Positions 18,101 to 28,266 of a DNA stretch of 64,000 bases are shown here, piece after piece (the first letter of the stretch is position 1; every line of letters begins with the position of its first letter). Origin of the DNA: Phormidium tenue FACHB-886 (GTDB taxonomy: Bacteria; Cyanobacteriota; Cyanobacteriia; Elainellales; Elainellaceae). The stretch is from the NCBI RefSeq assembly GCF_014764505.1, contig NZ_JACXWX010000021.1:1-64000 (forward strand), in the 5' to 3' direction. Made by a program: the position numbers and the translations under genes. The notes beneath the pieces were generated by a model. It was not told where the DNA came from. It made no database searches and was given only the letters and a program-made list of their open reading frames with translations.

Positions 18101-21100
18101 TGTTGCCTTGATCTTGAAAACTCAGAACATCTTGCCCAGAAATGTAGCCCGCGAGTGAAACCGTTGCCCCCGTCAGGTTGGCACTATCTCGATCGACAGC
18201 TTGTAAACTGGGGTCGATCGGCACTGCACCACTGCCTTCGGTATAAGAAACTGCTCCCGCAGTGGCAGTCAAAATTGGCGCATCGTTTTGATCTCTAACG
18301 GTAATCGTTAGAGTTTTGCTGAAGCTCTTGTTACCGACATCAGTGCTGACAACCTGAATGGTGTAGGTTGACTTAGTTTCAAAGTCAAGTGGAGCAGCAA
18401 GGCGGAGTTCGTCACCCACAATGGTGAAAGCGGCGTTATCCCCGGTATTGGTAGCAAGCTGATACCTATGGCTATCACCTTGGTCAGGATCGATCGTGCT
18501 AAGCCTGCCAATCACTGTATTAAGCGGCGCAATTTCGTCTACCAGTGAGTTGGAGAGCAGGAGGTCGGTAGGGGCAGTGTCTCCGGGTCTTTCGGGTAGA
18601 TCGCCTACGCTGATAGTGAACGCTTTTTCAAAGAATTTGCCGCCTTCATCAGTGGTGCGGACGCGGATCGAGTAGCTGGGTTTAGTCTCGTAGTTAGGAC
18701 TGGGAACTAGGCGGAGCTGATTGGCATTGACTCCCACAATTGAGAATAAACCGTTGTCGCTATCGCCTGCGCCTGAAACTAGCGTGTAGGTGAAACTATC
18801 GCCTGGATCGGGATCTTCTGTCGCAAACGTGCCGATCGCAGTATTGGGTGGGCTATTTTCAAGAATGTCAGTTTTGTCTAGCTTCAGGTCTTGGGGTGGA
18901 TTAAGTCCTGGTGCTTCTGGCAGATCATTCACCCTAATGGTGAAAGTTTTTTCGGTAGCCTTGCCACCAAAGTCTGTGGTGCGGATGCGAACTAAATATT
19001 CGTTCTTCTTCTCAAAGTCGGGAATAGCGTTAATTAGCAGTTGATCGCTTTGAGCACCACCGATCAAAAAGGCAGCATTGTCGCCAAATCCGTTTACCAG
19101 CGTGTAGGTAAACGTGTCCCTTGCGTCAGGGTCAACGGTGCTAAGCGTTCCTATTGCTGTTCCCGCAGGCTGGTTCTCGTTGATTTGTGTCGCTGATAGC
19201 CGGATGTCTAGTGGAGCAGTATCACCTGGATTCTCTGGCAGATCGCCAATTCCAATCTTGAAGTTCTTCTCAAAAAACAGCGTATTGCTACTGTCAGTTG
19301 TCCGAACGCGGATCAGATATTCCTGCTTGGTTTCGTAATCAGCTACGCCTGTTAACCGCAGTTCACCTGTTATAGCATCAAGCGTGAAAGCACCGTTGTC
19401 TTCGCTGTTGCCTCCTGCGACCAAGCTGTAGGTAAATGTATCACCCTGGTCAGGATCACTAGTGGTGAACGTACCAACGATCGCATTCTCAAGGTTGTTT
19501 TCAGCGATCGTGTTGTTTGACAGCAATAGATCCTGAGGCGCAGTTTCTCCGGGTCTTTCCGGCAAGTCATTCACCTTGATGACGAAAACCTTGTCTAGAA
19601 ATTTGCCGCCTTTATCAGTGGTGCGGGCACGAATTGAATACTCTGTCTTTAATGGCAGCTGCTCATAGTTGGGAACAAAGTTGATCTGCAGTTCATCGCC
19701 CAACGCACCGCTAATGGAAAATAAAGCATTATCTGTGCTGCCTGCACCGTTTACTAATGTGTAGGTAAAGGACTCACCAGAATCCGGATCAACGGTGCTA
19801 AATGTACCGACCAGCGTTCCTACAGGTTTATTTTCATCAACGTTAGTTCCAGAGAGCTGCAAGTCCTGTGGTGCAGTGGTTCCTGCTGTTTCACGGAGGT
19901 CGGTGACTGCGATCGAAAATTCTTTGTCAAACGTCAACCCGTTTTTATCGGTGACCCGGATCTTAACCTGATAGCTAGTCTTAGCTTCGTAGTTAGCAAT
20001 CTCATTGATCAGAAGTTGATCTAGCTTCTCTCCGCCAATCGAGAATTTTCCATTATCCCCAAAGCCCTCAACCAAGCTATATATTTGGGTTTCATTGGCA
20101 TCATCATCAGTGGTGATTAGCGCACCTACAACAGTGCCAACAGGTTTATTTTCTTCGATCGTGCCGGAAGTGAGCTGAATATCTGTAGGGCGCTCTGCTA
20201 AATCTTTAAGAGTAATATTAAACTCTTTAATAACAGTCAGTCCGCTGCTGTCAGTTGAAACAACGCTAATTCTGTAGATACCACCCGGAAGCTGCTCAAA
20301 GCTGGGGGAGTTCTTGATGCGGAGTTCGTTATTGACGATTGTAAATGCAGCATTATCGCCAAACCCTTCTACCAGAGTGTAGCCAAAAGCATCGTTTGTG
20401 GGATCAACTACTGTATCTGGATCGATCGTCGTGAAAGAACCAACGAGCGAATTTGCTGGAACATTTTCATTTAGCTCAGATGCACTCAGAACGATATCTG
20501 TTGACTGCTCATTAACGTTTACAACATTAATCGTCAGATTTTTAGTCGTGCTGCCAGTTGCATTTCTTGAGCTAATCTGAACTAGATAAGAAGACTGAGC
20601 TTCAAAGTTAGCGGGATTAAGCAGAATCAGCTTGTCGCCGCTAATAGCAAACCTGGCATTGTCATTTGTACCCGCAACAAGTTCATAAGTAAAGCCCGTA
20701 CCGTCTAAACCAATGGTAGAAAGAGTGCCTACTTCAAAGTTGGCAGCCCCATTTTCTGAAACTTTGTTGTTGGTTAAAGCGATCTCAGTCGGATTAGGAG
20801 GGTCGGTGGGGTCATCGATCACGCCAACCGCTAAAACTTTCTCAAACGGTAGCCCACCTTTATCAGCAACTCGAACTCGAATCGAGTAATTTCTCTTTTT
20901 CTCATAGTCAGGTGGGGTATTAACCAGCAGTTGCCCTGTCTTCTCAATGAGGGTGAACAGGTTGTTGTCAGCGTCACCCCCTCCAGCAACTAGCGTGTAT
21001 TTAAAGTCTGCATTAACTCCCTGATCGCCAGCATCCGGGTCAGTTGCGTTGATCGTTCCCACCACTGTTCCAGCCGGTACGTTCTCGTTGACTGTATTGG

Positions 21101-24100
21101 GCGCTAGGGCTAGGTCAGTTGGGGCTTCATTGAGGTCTGTAACGCTGAGTTCGATCGCCTTCTCAATTCCCAGCGCTGGTGTATCGTCATCAGTTACTTT
21201 GATGCGAATCTGATATTTATCTTTTCTCTCAAAGTCTGGCGATTCAGTAATTACCAGCTGGTCACCGACAATTGTAAACTTCGCGTTATCTGATGCATCT
21301 GCACCATCTACCAAGGTATAGGTCAGTTTGCCCGTGTCGCCTGTGTCTGGATCATTACCAGTCAGCTTAGCGATCGCCGTATTAGCAGGCACATTTTCTG
21401 GAATAGTAAGCTGGTTCAGCCCAATGTCAGTTGCACCTTCGTTAATGTCGTTAACTCCGACGGTCAGCTCTTTGTCAAAGGTGAGTCCGCCTGCATCCCT
21501 AGTGCGAACTTTGATTTTGTAGGATTGCTTCGTTTCATAGTCAGCAGAAGATTTGAGCCTAAGACGATACCCCTCAGCCGGACTTCCCTCAATAGTAAAC
21601 AGGTCATTGTCAGGATAATTTACTTGATCAGTGACAAGCTGATAAGTATGCTGATCGCCTACATTGGTATCCGCTGTGGTTAAAGTACCAACAACCGCAT
21701 TATCCCCTGCATTCTCATTAATAAGATTTGGCGTTAGCCCAATATCTGTCGGTGCAGCATTATCTGGAATCTCATCCAGATCATTAATAGGAATGGCGAT
21801 CGCCTGTACAAATTTCAGGTTGCCCACACCGCTATCAGTGGACTCAACCCGGATGGTGTAGCTACTTTGTGTTTCAAAATTGGGTGCAACCTTGAAGCTG
21901 AGCGCACCTGTAGTGGGATTCAGATTAAATTTATTGTTGTCGGTGTCGCCTGCGCCCGCCACAAATGCATAGCTATGCGTATCAGCTCTATCTGGATCGG
22001 CTGTCTGTAGCGCGGCAAAAATAGTGTCAGCCGGGAAGTTTTCGTCTACTGGCGTGGCAGGTTGAATTGCGATCGCTGTCGGCTGCTCGTTGACATCCCC
22101 AACATTGATTTGAAACTCTTTGACAAGAGTCAGCCCTTTGTCATCCTGGCTTTGAACCAAAATTTTGTAGGAGGGTTGGGCTTCAAAGTCAAAAGTAGCT
22201 GCAGTTTTTAATTCCCCTGTAGTGTTGTCGATTGCAAACTGGGCATTGCCTGGATAACCTGGATTTTCAAGCAGCGTATAAGTAAACGTGCCACCGTCTG
22301 GATCAACGGTGCTAAACTTACCAACTGTTGATCCAGTAAGCAGATTCTCTGCAACCTCGGCCTTGTCGATCGTAATGTCGGTCGGGTTCTCGTTGACATC
22401 TTGAATCTGGAGCGTTAACTCTTGTTCAATGATGTTATTTGCCTTATCGGTTGACCTGACCTTAATCAGATATTGTTTATCAGTATCTGTCTCGTAATCT
22501 GGGCTTTGTAAAATGACAAGCTTGTTTCCACCTTGAATATTAAATAAAGCATTGTCGCCAAAGCCGCTGACAAGCTCATAGTTAAACAAGTCATCCGTAT
22601 CTGGATCAACTGTCTTCAGTTCTCCAATTTCGGTATTGGGGGCAAGCCCTTCAGCGATCAGCGTATTGCTTAACGTGACCCCTGTAGAAGGTTCATTGAC
22701 ATCGGTAATTCCAACAATCAGCAGTTTGTCGAAAAACAATCCGCCCCGATCGATCGTTCTAACCTGAATTTCGTAGGATCTTTTGGTTTCAAAATCTGCA
22801 GATTGGTTGAGGAGCAGCTTATTTCCAGCAACTGTAAACGCAGCCGCATCCGCACCGCCTGTGATCACATAGGTAAATGTGTCGGTATCGTTGGGATCCG
22901 TTGTAGTGAAGGTTCCGACTTCAGCGTTTGCACCTGCATTCTCAGCAATGTTACCAGGGGTTAGCTTGAGATCTGTCGGGGGTTGGTTAACACCAGTATC
23001 AGTTGCATAGAGCTGACCGTAAACGTTGTTTACCGTGGTTTCTACTTCGCGTCCTGTCCAAACAACCGCTAAATTACCGGCTGCATCTGCAGCGATCGAC
23101 GAAAATAGCTGATCGTTTGCCTTGGTGGTATTGACACTGATATCAGCCTCTTCGATCGGGCTACCATCCGCCTTAAACCGTCTGAGGAAAACGCCACTGC
23201 CACTGCCTCCGCCTTCACCTGATAAACCTGACCAGGTGATCGCAAAACCTCCGCCTGGAAGCGCCGTTACTACTGAATACTGCTGGTTCTCAATCGGATT
23301 TTGATTGGCTCTAATCTGCCCACCTTTGGGAGCACCGTTTGCCGTAAATTGACGAAAATAGACTTCCTTGTTTTTGGCGGTACCGCTGCCGTCGTCACTA
23401 GTCCAGGTCACGACAAAATCACCCGTGGTAGCATCCATTGCCACACTGGGCTTGCGCTGGTCATTGGCAGCGCCAACATCAGCAGGGTTCACCTGAAACT
23501 CTGCACCTATAGGCTTTCCGTCTATGCCATAGCGTTGAGCAAAAATGCCCCAGCCGCTGCCATCCTGCCCATTGCTTTCCCAAACCACCACAAAACTGCC
23601 ATCTGTGGCGATCGCTACCGCTCCATTCTGCTGATCCCTTAGGGAGGTGGTATTGACCTTGAATGCATTTTCTTTGGGTTGGCCATTGGCAGAGAAGCGC
23701 TTCGCGTAAATACCATAGCCATCGCCATCTTGGTTTTGGCTCTCCCAAACCACCACAAAATCGCCTGCTGCATTCATGGCGATCGACGAGTTTTGCTGGT
23801 TATCAAATGTGCCTGTTCCCGCAATTGAACCTTCTGGCACAGAATTGAGAGGCGTATTAACCAGAAACTCTTCGTTTAAGATATTGCCGCTGCTGTTGTA
23901 ACGTTTGGTGTAAATCTCGAAGCTGAGTGTTTCAGAATTGAAAGCCGACCAGGTAATTACAAAATTGCCGCTGCCATCTACTGCGATCGAGGGCGCTCTC
24001 TGGTTTACTCCATCAGTGACATCCACCCGAAACTCGTCGCCGACCTTTGTGCCATCTTTGCTATAGCGCTGAGCATAAATTCCCCCTCGAAGGGGGGTAT

Positions 24101-24272
24101 CGCCGCCTTGCCCCACACTTGCCCACGTTACAATAAATTCCCCGGTAGGAGCCATTGCCACTGCACGAGTGCTTCGCCGTTCAGTGGTTGTATCAGGGAT
24201 GGAGGCAGTATTTTGCTCACCCGTGATGTAAGTGTTGATCAGGAGTTCGCTGGCTACGGGGGTCAGTGGCAT
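15159..24272 (-). CDS. Giant cadherin-repeat RTX adhesin
   Basis: This 3037-aa protein is built of repeats. Residues 1-430 hold about seven units with the pattern GDFVVTWES..DG.GYGIYAKRF. Residues 433-1995 hold 15 cadherin-like domains of about 104 residues, each opening with PTDI/PQDL and N-ENxxxGT, then TxDxD, FTIxG, L.DYE and an RTTDxGG end. Residues 1996-2650 hold five further repeats (TYRTALQSVTYTN, RTVRFxVTDG). Residues about 2757-2990 contain RTX calcium-binding nonapeptides (GGSGNDRLTG type), closed by a C-terminal domain. There is no N-terminal signal peptide, consistent with type I secretion through a C-terminal signal. Role inferred: a large secreted, calcium-stiffened surface adhesin or sheath protein. 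No T1SS genes are next to it. Confidence 0.9.
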   Translation of the reverse strand: MPLTPVASELLINTYITGEQNTASIPDTTTERRSTRAVAMAPTGEFIVTWASVGQGGDTPLRGGIYAQRYSKDGTKVGDEFRVDVTDGVNQRAPSIAVDGSGNFVITWSAFNSETLSFEIYTKRYNSSGNILNEEFLVNTPLNSVPEGSIAGTGTFDNQQNSSIAMNAAGDFVVVWESQNQDGDGYGIYAKRFSANGQPKENAFKVNTTSLRDQQNGAVAIATDGSFVVVWESNGQDGSGWGIFAQRYGIDGKPIGAEFQVNPADVGAANDQRKPSVAMDATTGDFVVTWTSDDGSGTAKNKEVYFRQFTANGAPKGGQIRANQNPIENQQYSVVTALPGGGFAITWSGLSGEGGGSGSGVFLRRFKADGSPIEEADISVNTTKANDQLFSSIAADAAGNLAVVWTGREVETTVNNVYGQLYATDTGVNQPPTDLKLTPGNIAENAGANAEVGTFTTTDPNDTDTFTYVITGGADAAAFTVAGNKLLLNQSADFETKRSYEIQVRTIDRGGLFFDKLLIVGITDVNEPSTGVTLSNTLIAEGLAPNTEIGELKTVDPDTDDLFNYELVSGFGDNALFNIQGGNKLVILQSPDYETDTDKQYLIKVRSTDKANNIIEQELTLQIQDVNENPTDITIDKAEVAENLLTGSTVGKFSTVDPDGGTFTYTLLENPGYPGNAQFAIDNTTGELKTAATFDFEAQPSYKILVQSQDDKGLTLVKEFQINVGDVNEQPTAIAIQPATPVDENFPADTIFAALQTADPDRADTHSYAFVAGAGDTDNNKFNLNPTTGALSFKVAPNFETQSSYTIRVESTDSGVGNLKFVQAIAIPINDLDEIPDNAAPTDIGLTPNLINENAGDNAVVGTLTTADTNVGDQHTYQLVTDQVNYPDNDLFTIEGSPAEGYRLRLKSSADYETKQSYKIKVRTRDAGGLTFDKELTVGVNDINEGATDIGLNQLTIPENVPANTAIAKLTGNDPDTGDTGKLTYTLVDGADASDNAKFTIVGDQLVITESPDFERKDKYQIRIKVTDDDTPALGIEKAIELSVTDLNEAPTDLALAPNTVNENVPAGTVVGTINATDPDAGDQGVNADFKYTLVAGGGDADNNLFTLIEKTGQLLVNTPPDYEKKRNYSIRVRVADKGGLPFEKVLAVGVIDDPTDPPNPTEIALTNNKVSENGAANFEVGTLSTIGLDGTGFTYELVAGTNDNARFAISGDKLILLNPANFEAQSSYLVQISSRNATGSTTKNLTINVVNVNEQSTDIVLSASELNENVPANSLVGSFTTIDPDTVVDPTNDAFGYTLVEGFGDNAAFTIVNNELRIKNSPSFEQLPGGIYRISVVSTDSSGLTVIKEFNITLKDLAERPTDIQLTSGTIEENKPVGTVVGALITTDDDANETQIYSLVEGFGDNGKFSIGGEKLDQLLINEIANYEAKTSYQVKIRVTDKNGLTFDKEFSIAVTDLRETAGTTAPQDLQLSGTNVDENKPVGTLVGTFSTVDPDSGESFTYTLVNGAGSTDNALFSISGALGDELQINFVPNYEQLPLKTEYSIRARTTDKGGKFLDKVFVIKVNDLPERPGETAPQDLLLSNNTIAENNLENAIVGTFTTSDPDQGDTFTYSLVAGGNSEDNGAFTLDAITGELRLTGVADYETKQEYLIRVRTTDSSNTLFFEKNFKIGIGDLPENPGDTAPLDIRLSATQINENQPAGTAIGTLSTVDPDARDTFTYTLVNGFGDNAAFLIGGAQSDQLLINAIPDFEKKNEYLVRIRTTDFGGKATEKTFTIRVNDLPEAPGLNPPQDLKLDKTDILENSPPNTAIGTFATEDPDPGDSFTYTLVSGAGDSDNGLFSIVGVNANQLRLVPSPNYETKPSYSIRVRTTDEGGKFFEKAFTISVGDLPERPGDTAPTDLLLSNSLVDEIAPLNTVIGRLSTIDPDQGDSHRYQLATNTGDNAAFTIVGDELRLAAPLDFETKSTYTIQVVSTDVGNKSFSKTLTITVRDQNDAPILTATAGAVSYTEGSGAVPIDPSLQAVDRDSANLTGATVSLAGYISGQDVLSFQDQGNIKGSFNAATGELTLTGTATVAEYQTALRSIAYTNTSPNPSTASRTIRFTVTDGTLTSNIATRTVQITATNTAPVVATSPGVLAYTENSGAAPIDLGIQVNDADSPNLTSATIALENYVRDQDVLSFTQPNGITGSFDSATGILTITGAASLATYRTALQSVTYTNKSASPNTTPRTVRFSVTDDTLTSNVASRTIQIATVNSAPTIVTSAGSLSFIENGTAVGIDPGITVGDIDSTLLTGATVTLVNYDKAQDILSVANQGAISGSFDAETGILTLTGAASVEAYQTVLRSITYSNSSDNPSTAPRTVRFTVTDGTAISNPETRTIQVTPSNDAPIAKASVASIDFPRATGAVAIDSNLTISDVDSPNLSGATVTLGGYDPTQDTLLFNGQNGITGNFSNAGVLTLTGAASVAAYQTALRSILYTNTSSNAIIPPRNVQISVTDGAATSAPAAVQIRFNVTETTPNLDLNGSGFGKDFSNTFVIAGVPVAVTATNARLADSDSATLTSAQVVITNLFDGRNEELLVDTVGTGITAFYNLNKGSLSLTGSASPETYLNVLRSIRYQNRSLTPDRTTRIVLFSVSDGSSNSEPAQTAVQITQVNLSNNLPAQPQSLATTPATDLLNAPGGDDMLTSPLAYLQQNDQVDGGGGLDTFLLSDGSGEALVDVRNPVNQVRGIMAGKTAVTNFEYFDFSRFSGNVTIQGSDTLDDRLSGGSGDDSLSGAVGNDQLIGHDGSDRLDGGAGDDTMTGGSGSDTYWVDSAGDVVVETGDTGFDTVVASVSWAMGNEVEDLLLGRGAIAGTGNSLNNTITGNDVSNSLTGGAGNDVLLGSRGNDTLVGGSDNDTMTGGSGKDRLIGGSGNDRLTGEVGKDRLTGGKGKDRFCFSKAQKNNADTITDFRAADDTICISRKGFSKALNRGRISADRFVLGSQAENSDNRFIYEQAKGALFYDADGTGGTAQVQIAQLKNGTALTRADIYIIK

Positions 24273-24633
24273 AGCAGGTATGTTTAGCGCGATACAAAAG
24301 ATACAGTCGTTCTACTCTTGAGGCTACCCACTTAGTTCACAACAACTACCAAACTCCTACGACAGGTTTATTTGAGACAAACACACGGACTCAAGCCAGA
24401 TTACTTGCAATTCATACCCCTTGATAAAGACGATTTGAGCGATCGATCTAAGCAACCTATCGTCAAACTTGAATACAGTCTCTGCGATCGTCACCACACG
24501 TCAGCAAATCTTGAATCATAGAAGTAAGAGGCGATCAAAACAGAGCAAAAGTCGAGATATGATAAGGGGTCTGGACTCAATGCTGTTGCAATTTTAAGGC
24601 TGGAGCGCCCATGCAATCGGGTGGGAAATTTCT
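24273..24633. other. Divergent intergenic region
   Basis: This stretch separates the giant adhesin gene from ilvN. No gene is visible. TATGAT at 24558-24563 could be a -10 box for ilvN, without a good -35. No Shine-Dalgarno precedes the adhesin ATG. Confidence 0.35.
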
Positions 24634-25152
24634 ATGAAACACACGCTTTCCGTTTTGGTTGAGGACGAAACAGGGGTGCTAACGCGTATTGCTGGGCTGT
24701 TTGCACGTCGCGGATTTAATATTGAAAGTTTGGCGGTGGGTCCTGCCGAACAAGGGGGTATCTCGCGGATCACAATGGTAGTGCCTGGAGACGATCGCGC
24801 CATTGAGCAAGTCACCAAGCAGCTTTACAAGCTAATTAACGTGATCAAAGTTCTAGACATTACTGAAGTGCCCTGCGTTGAGCGAGAGCTGATGCTGCTC
24901 AAGGTCAATGCTACCAGCCTCAACCGTTCTGAAATTATTGAGCTAGCCCAAATTTTCCGCGCCAGAGTTGTAGATGTAGGAGATGACTCGCTCACGCTAG
25001 AGGTCGTCGGTGATCCCGGTAAGATGGTAGCGATCGTTCAAGTCCTTAGCCGCTTCGGGATTCGAGAGATCGCCCGCACGGGAAAAATCTCTCTGGTGCG
25101 CGAGTCAGGCGTGAACACTGAATACCTCAAATCCCTAGAGGCAAGAGTTTAG
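24634..25152 (+). CDS. ilvN: Acetolactate synthase small (regulatory) subunit
   Basis: This 172-aa subunit activates acetohydroxyacid synthase and gives it feedback inhibition by valine in branched-chain amino acid synthesis. The N-terminal ACT domain (about 3-75) shows [21 protein letters not shown] and [12 protein letters not shown], the valine-binding region, followed by ISRITMVV. The second domain (about 80-160) is the usual ALS_ss C-terminal part ([33 protein letters not shown]). The length is normal. The catalytic subunit is not adjacent. It converges with the glycosyltransferase gene. Confidence 0.95.
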   Translation: MKHTLSVLVEDETGVLTRIAGLFARRGFNIESLAVGPAEQGGISRITMVVPGDDRAIEQVTKQLYKLINVIKVLDITEVPCVERELMLLKVNATSLNRSEIIELAQIFRARVVDVGDDSLTLEVVGDPGKMVAIVQVLSRFGIREIARTGKISLVRESGVNTEYLKSLEARV

Positions 25153-25208
25153 GTAAGAGTCAGGAATAAGAACTGGAGAATTGTCTGCCTCCTAGCTTTG
25201 GGCTGAAA

Positions 25209-26195
25209 TCAATCTTCGGTAGCCTGGGCTCTAGCCTGCTGTGCTCGCACCGTTTCTCGATCGTGGAAGCCTACCACTTCCGAAAGGGTGTAGAGCGGTC
25301 TACCTTTAATCTCTTCATAGATTCGCCCAATATATTCGCCCAAGATGCCAATGCTAATTAGCTGCACAGCTCCCAGAAAGAAAACTACAACTGTAATACT
25401 GGCATATCCCGTCAAAGGCGAGTTTGTTGCAAAAAAGCGCCAGTAGATGACTAGAACCGCCATGAGCAGGGCGATCGCTGCTGCCGCTAACCCCAGATAT
25501 GTAGAGAGCCGTAAGGGGATTTTGGAAAACGAGACGAGACTGCTGATTGCCAATGCTAGAGACTTGCCAAACGTATACTTCACCTCTCCAGCAAAGCGGG
25601 GATCGCGTTTGTACGTGATCGCAGTTTGGCGAAAGCCAACCCACGCCCTTAATCCTCGGATATAGCGACTGCGCTCTGGCATAGCATTGAGCAAATCCAC
25701 AATTCGCCGATCCATCAGGCAAAAATCACCTGTGTCGATCGGAATATCTACATCTGCTAGATGCCGCAGCACTCGGTAAAAAGTATATGCCGTCAGCCGT
25801 TTGAACCAGCGCTCCTTCTGACGTTGCGTTCGTTGAGCATAAACGACCTGATAGCCACGCTGCCACATCTCGATCATTTGTGGAATCAGCTCTGGTGGAT
25901 CTTGCAGATCGGCGTCAAGCACAACGACCGCCTCACCCCGCACAAAATTAAGTCCAGCCGTCACAGCGATCTGATGCCCAAAGTTACGCGCCAGGCTAAG
26001 GTAGGAAACCTGTGGATCTTGCTGGTGCAGGTCACGTATCAGGGACAAAGAGCGATCGCGGCTGCCATCATTCACCAGCACCAATTCTGCTTCACCATCT
26101 AGCCGATCCATCACCGCCCGCAGTCGTCGGTAGAGTTCCAGGATGTTGGCTTCTTCATTGTAAATGGGCACCACCAAGGAGTAGCAAGGACTCAT
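25209..26195 (-). CDS. Membrane glycosyltransferase family 2 (GtrB/DPM-like)
   Basis: This 328-aa GT-A enzyme probably transfers a sugar from a nucleotide donor to a polyprenyl phosphate. The catalytic part (about 1-225) begins [13 protein letters not shown], contains VLVNDGSRD and the metal-binding [12 protein letters not shown], and the acceptor-side GDFCLMDRR. Two membrane helices follow (about 232-255 and 268-292). This is the layout of GtrB and ArnC-like proteins. It lies about 30 bp after the methyltransferase gene on the same strand, so the two likely act together on cell-surface or lipid-linked glycans. Lipid acceptor and sugar are unknown. Confidence 0.9.
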   Translation of the reverse strand: MSPCYSLVVPIYNEEANILELYRRLRAVMDRLDGEAELVLVNDGSRDRSLSLIRDLHQQDPQVSYLSLARNFGHQIAVTAGLNFVRGEAVVVLDADLQDPPELIPQMIEMWQRGYQVVYAQRTQRQKERWFKRLTAYTFYRVLRHLADVDIPIDTGDFCLMDRRIVDLLNAMPERSRYIRGLRAWVGFRQTAITYKRDPRFAGEVKYTFGKSLALAISSLVSFSKIPLRLSTYLGLAAAAIALLMAVLVIYWRFFATNSPLTGYASITVVVFFLGAVQLISIGILGEYIGRIYEEIKGRPLYTLSEVVGFHDRETVRAQQARAQATED

Positions 26196-26226
26196 ATTAG
26201 GGTCGTTAGCTCATGCAAAAGGGGGT

Positions 26227-27027
26227 CTATTTCTGGGCAACTACCGCCAGATTCCAGGCAAACCGCTTCAGCAGGGGAATTTTCTTGAGGAGAGAGTCAA
26301 TTTTCTCAAGCTGCAGGTACTCTTTTTCAAGGCGCTTTTGCTCCACAATAATCTTCTTCCAATAGCGTTCTTCGTTGGGGTTAACTCTCTCAATTAAGTA
26401 GAACTGCAAAAAGATCCAGAGACTCGCCAGCCAAAAAGTGTCATAAGCAGTTCTAGAAAACAGCACCTCTACATCCTTGACAATACCAATATCAAGCGGC
26501 ATTTCATCGTCGGTACGCACCTTCGTGGCAATTCTGCGATAGACGTTGATAATCGGGTTGTGTTTCAGCGGATCCCAAAAGCACAACGTGCCACCCGGCT
26601 TCAAAACGCGATGCGCTTCCTGGATAGCAATCTTGGGGTTTGGAATATGATGCAGCAAATTTGAGGCATAGACAATATCAAAGGTATCGTCTGGAAAGGC
26701 GATCGCCATCGCGTTTACGACCTGCCCTTCTACCTCAACGCCGTTTGCCCTGGCTAGCTTCAATGCCACTTCCACCATACCTGGCGAATAGTCTGCCGCC
26801 ACACACTTCGCGCCTCGCATTGCAAAATAAACGCTGTTCTCACCCGCACCACAGCCTAGGTCAAGCAAAGACTTGCCCTCCACGTTGCCTAGCTGTCGCA
26901 GAATGAAGCGATTTTCGGGAGCCGTACAAGCCTCGAAGTAATCTTGAACGCGAATACCTTCCACATCGATTGCGGCTGCCCAGCGATCGTGAAACGTCTG
27001 CTCTTTTCTGAGAATTTCGTCTTGCAT
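26227..27027 (-). CDS. Class I SAM-dependent methyltransferase
   Basis: This 266-aa protein has the methyltransferase core: motif I LLDLGCGAGENSVYF (near 55-69), VAADYSPGMV, a MAIAFPDDTFDIVYASNLLHHI post-I/II segment, and HRVLKPGGTLCFWDP. The C-terminal third contains an aromatic, possibly membrane-touching stretch (FWLASLWIFLQFYL) and a charged coiled segment. The start ATG 27027 gives a family-like N-terminus; an upstream TTG at 27069 has no support. It is the first gene of a likely operon with the glycosyltransferase, suggesting a lipid or glycan substrate. Confidence 0.82.
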   Translation of the reverse strand: MQDEILRKEQTFHDRWAAAIDVEGIRVQDYFEACTAPENRFILRQLGNVEGKSLLDLGCGAGENSVYFAMRGAKCVAADYSPGMVEVALKLARANGVEVEGQVVNAMAIAFPDDTFDIVYASNLLHHIPNPKIAIQEAHRVLKPGGTLCFWDPLKHNPIINVYRRIATKVRTDDEMPLDIGIVKDVEVLFSRTAYDTFWLASLWIFLQFYLIERVNPNEERYWKKIIVEQKRLEKEYLQLEKIDSLLKKIPLLKRFAWNLAVVAQK

Positions 27028-27224
27028 GGCGCGTTGTACGGTTAACCCAACCTGTTCATAAAAGCACAAAGCCTGCCAAGGTGTCTTAGCTCTGTGGCTC
27101 GGTGGTGCAATTTTAGCGAAAAATTCTCAGAAAGCTAAAGCCATCGCCTGTCAACTACTTATTCCACTGCCGATCGTTTATCCCCCATTGCCGCTAGTCT
27201 CTCTCCACTTGTTACATTGGAACT

Positions 27225-27244
27225 ATCCAGCCTTGAAGCTGGAT
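27225..27244 (+). promoter_or_regulatory. Small hairpin in the grpE leader
   Basis: ATCCAGC and GCTGGAT form a 7-bp stem with a 6-nt loop about 25 bp before the grpE start. It could be a leader structure affecting translation. No CIRCE element (TTAGCACTC-N9-GAGTGCTAA) was seen in 27070-27268. Confidence 0.35.
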
Positions 27245-27268
27245 GATTTTAGTGCAAAATAGTGAGTT

Positions 27269-28081
27269 ATGAATGAAGAGAAACGGCTAGACCCCTTCCA
27301 AGATTTCCAATCTCAATTCGTAGCTAAACCCTCCTCGTCAACTGTTGAACGCATGGAAAGTGAGCCAATGTCTGCTGAAACCAATCTGCCGATCGATTCA
27401 GACCCGAAGCCAGAAGAAGTCACGGCTCAGGTAACAGATGCAGTGCCAGAAAACTTTACGCTCGAGCCAGACGTTGAGCCGTTTGATCTAAGCCCAGATA
27501 TGTCTGCCCCCGCTGTAAACACAGAAGCATCTACCCAAGCAACTCCTCAGGCGGCAGGCTCACAGGCAGCGATCGCTGAGCTCAATCAAGCGATCGACTC
27601 CCTTAAGGCACAGCTCGAAGAGCGCAGTACCCAATACATGCGTCTTGCAGCAGATTTCGAGAACTTCCGGAAGCGGACTCAGAAGGAAAAGGAAGAGCAA
27701 GAACAGCAGGTAAAATGTTCCACAGTCAAAGAGCTGCTGCCTGTAGTCGATAACTTCGAGCGGGCACGGACGCAGCTGAAACCGCAAACCGATGCTGAGA
27801 TGGTGATTCACAAGAGCTATCAAGGGGTCTACCGTCAGCTTGTAGATGCAATGAAGAAATTAGGGGTTTCTGCCATGAATGCCGAGGGGCAGGAGTTTGA
27901 CCCCAACCTGCATGAAGCTGTGCTGCGCGAGCCGACGGATGCCTATGCCGAAGGCGTTGTGATGGAAGAGCTGATGCGTGGGTATGTACTGGGCGAGCGC
28001 GTTCTTCGGCATGCAATGGTTAAGGTAGCGGCTGCGCCAGAATTTACCACTGTTTCAGAGCCTGAAGAGACTATAAGCTAG
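27269..28081 (+). CDS. grpE: GrpE nucleotide exchange factor
   Basis: GrpE speeds ADP release from DnaK. The 270-aa protein has a long acidic, low-complexity N-terminus (about 1-95), then the coiled-coil (about 95-150: [34 protein letters not shown]) and the C-terminal beta domain ([54 protein letters not shown]). It is the first gene of the grpE-dnaK1-dnaJ-tusA-rsgA cluster. A start at ATG 27353 or 27368 within the low-complexity part cannot be excluded. Confidence 0.95.
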   Translation: MNEEKRLDPFQDFQSQFVAKPSSSTVERMESEPMSAETNLPIDSDPKPEEVTAQVTDAVPENFTLEPDVEPFDLSPDMSAPAVNTEASTQATPQAAGSQAAIAELNQAIDSLKAQLEERSTQYMRLAADFENFRKRTQKEKEEQEQQVKCSTVKELLPVVDNFERARTQLKPQTDAEMVIHKSYQGVYRQLVDAMKKLGVSAMNAEGQEFDPNLHEAVLREPTDAYAEGVVMEELMRGYVLGERVLRHAMVKVAAAPEFTTVSEPEETIS

Positions 28082-28266
28082 CCCGCTAGGTCAGCAGTAA
28101 TACGCACTTTGCGGATGCATCTACTGGGCTAACTTTGAATTTTGCTCACAAATCTTCGGGCGCAACTGATAACATTCCCGGAAAATTGCGGAATACTGGC
28201 TAGAGATGGGGTGGAGTCATCCGCAGCTGTGCGCTCATCACTTAGAACTGTACGTAGCCGCAAATT

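Noticed and set aside
27070-27268. CIRCE/HrcA operator before grpE
   Set aside because: No TTAGCACTC-N9-GAGTGCTAA-like palindrome is present; only a small unrelated hairpin.
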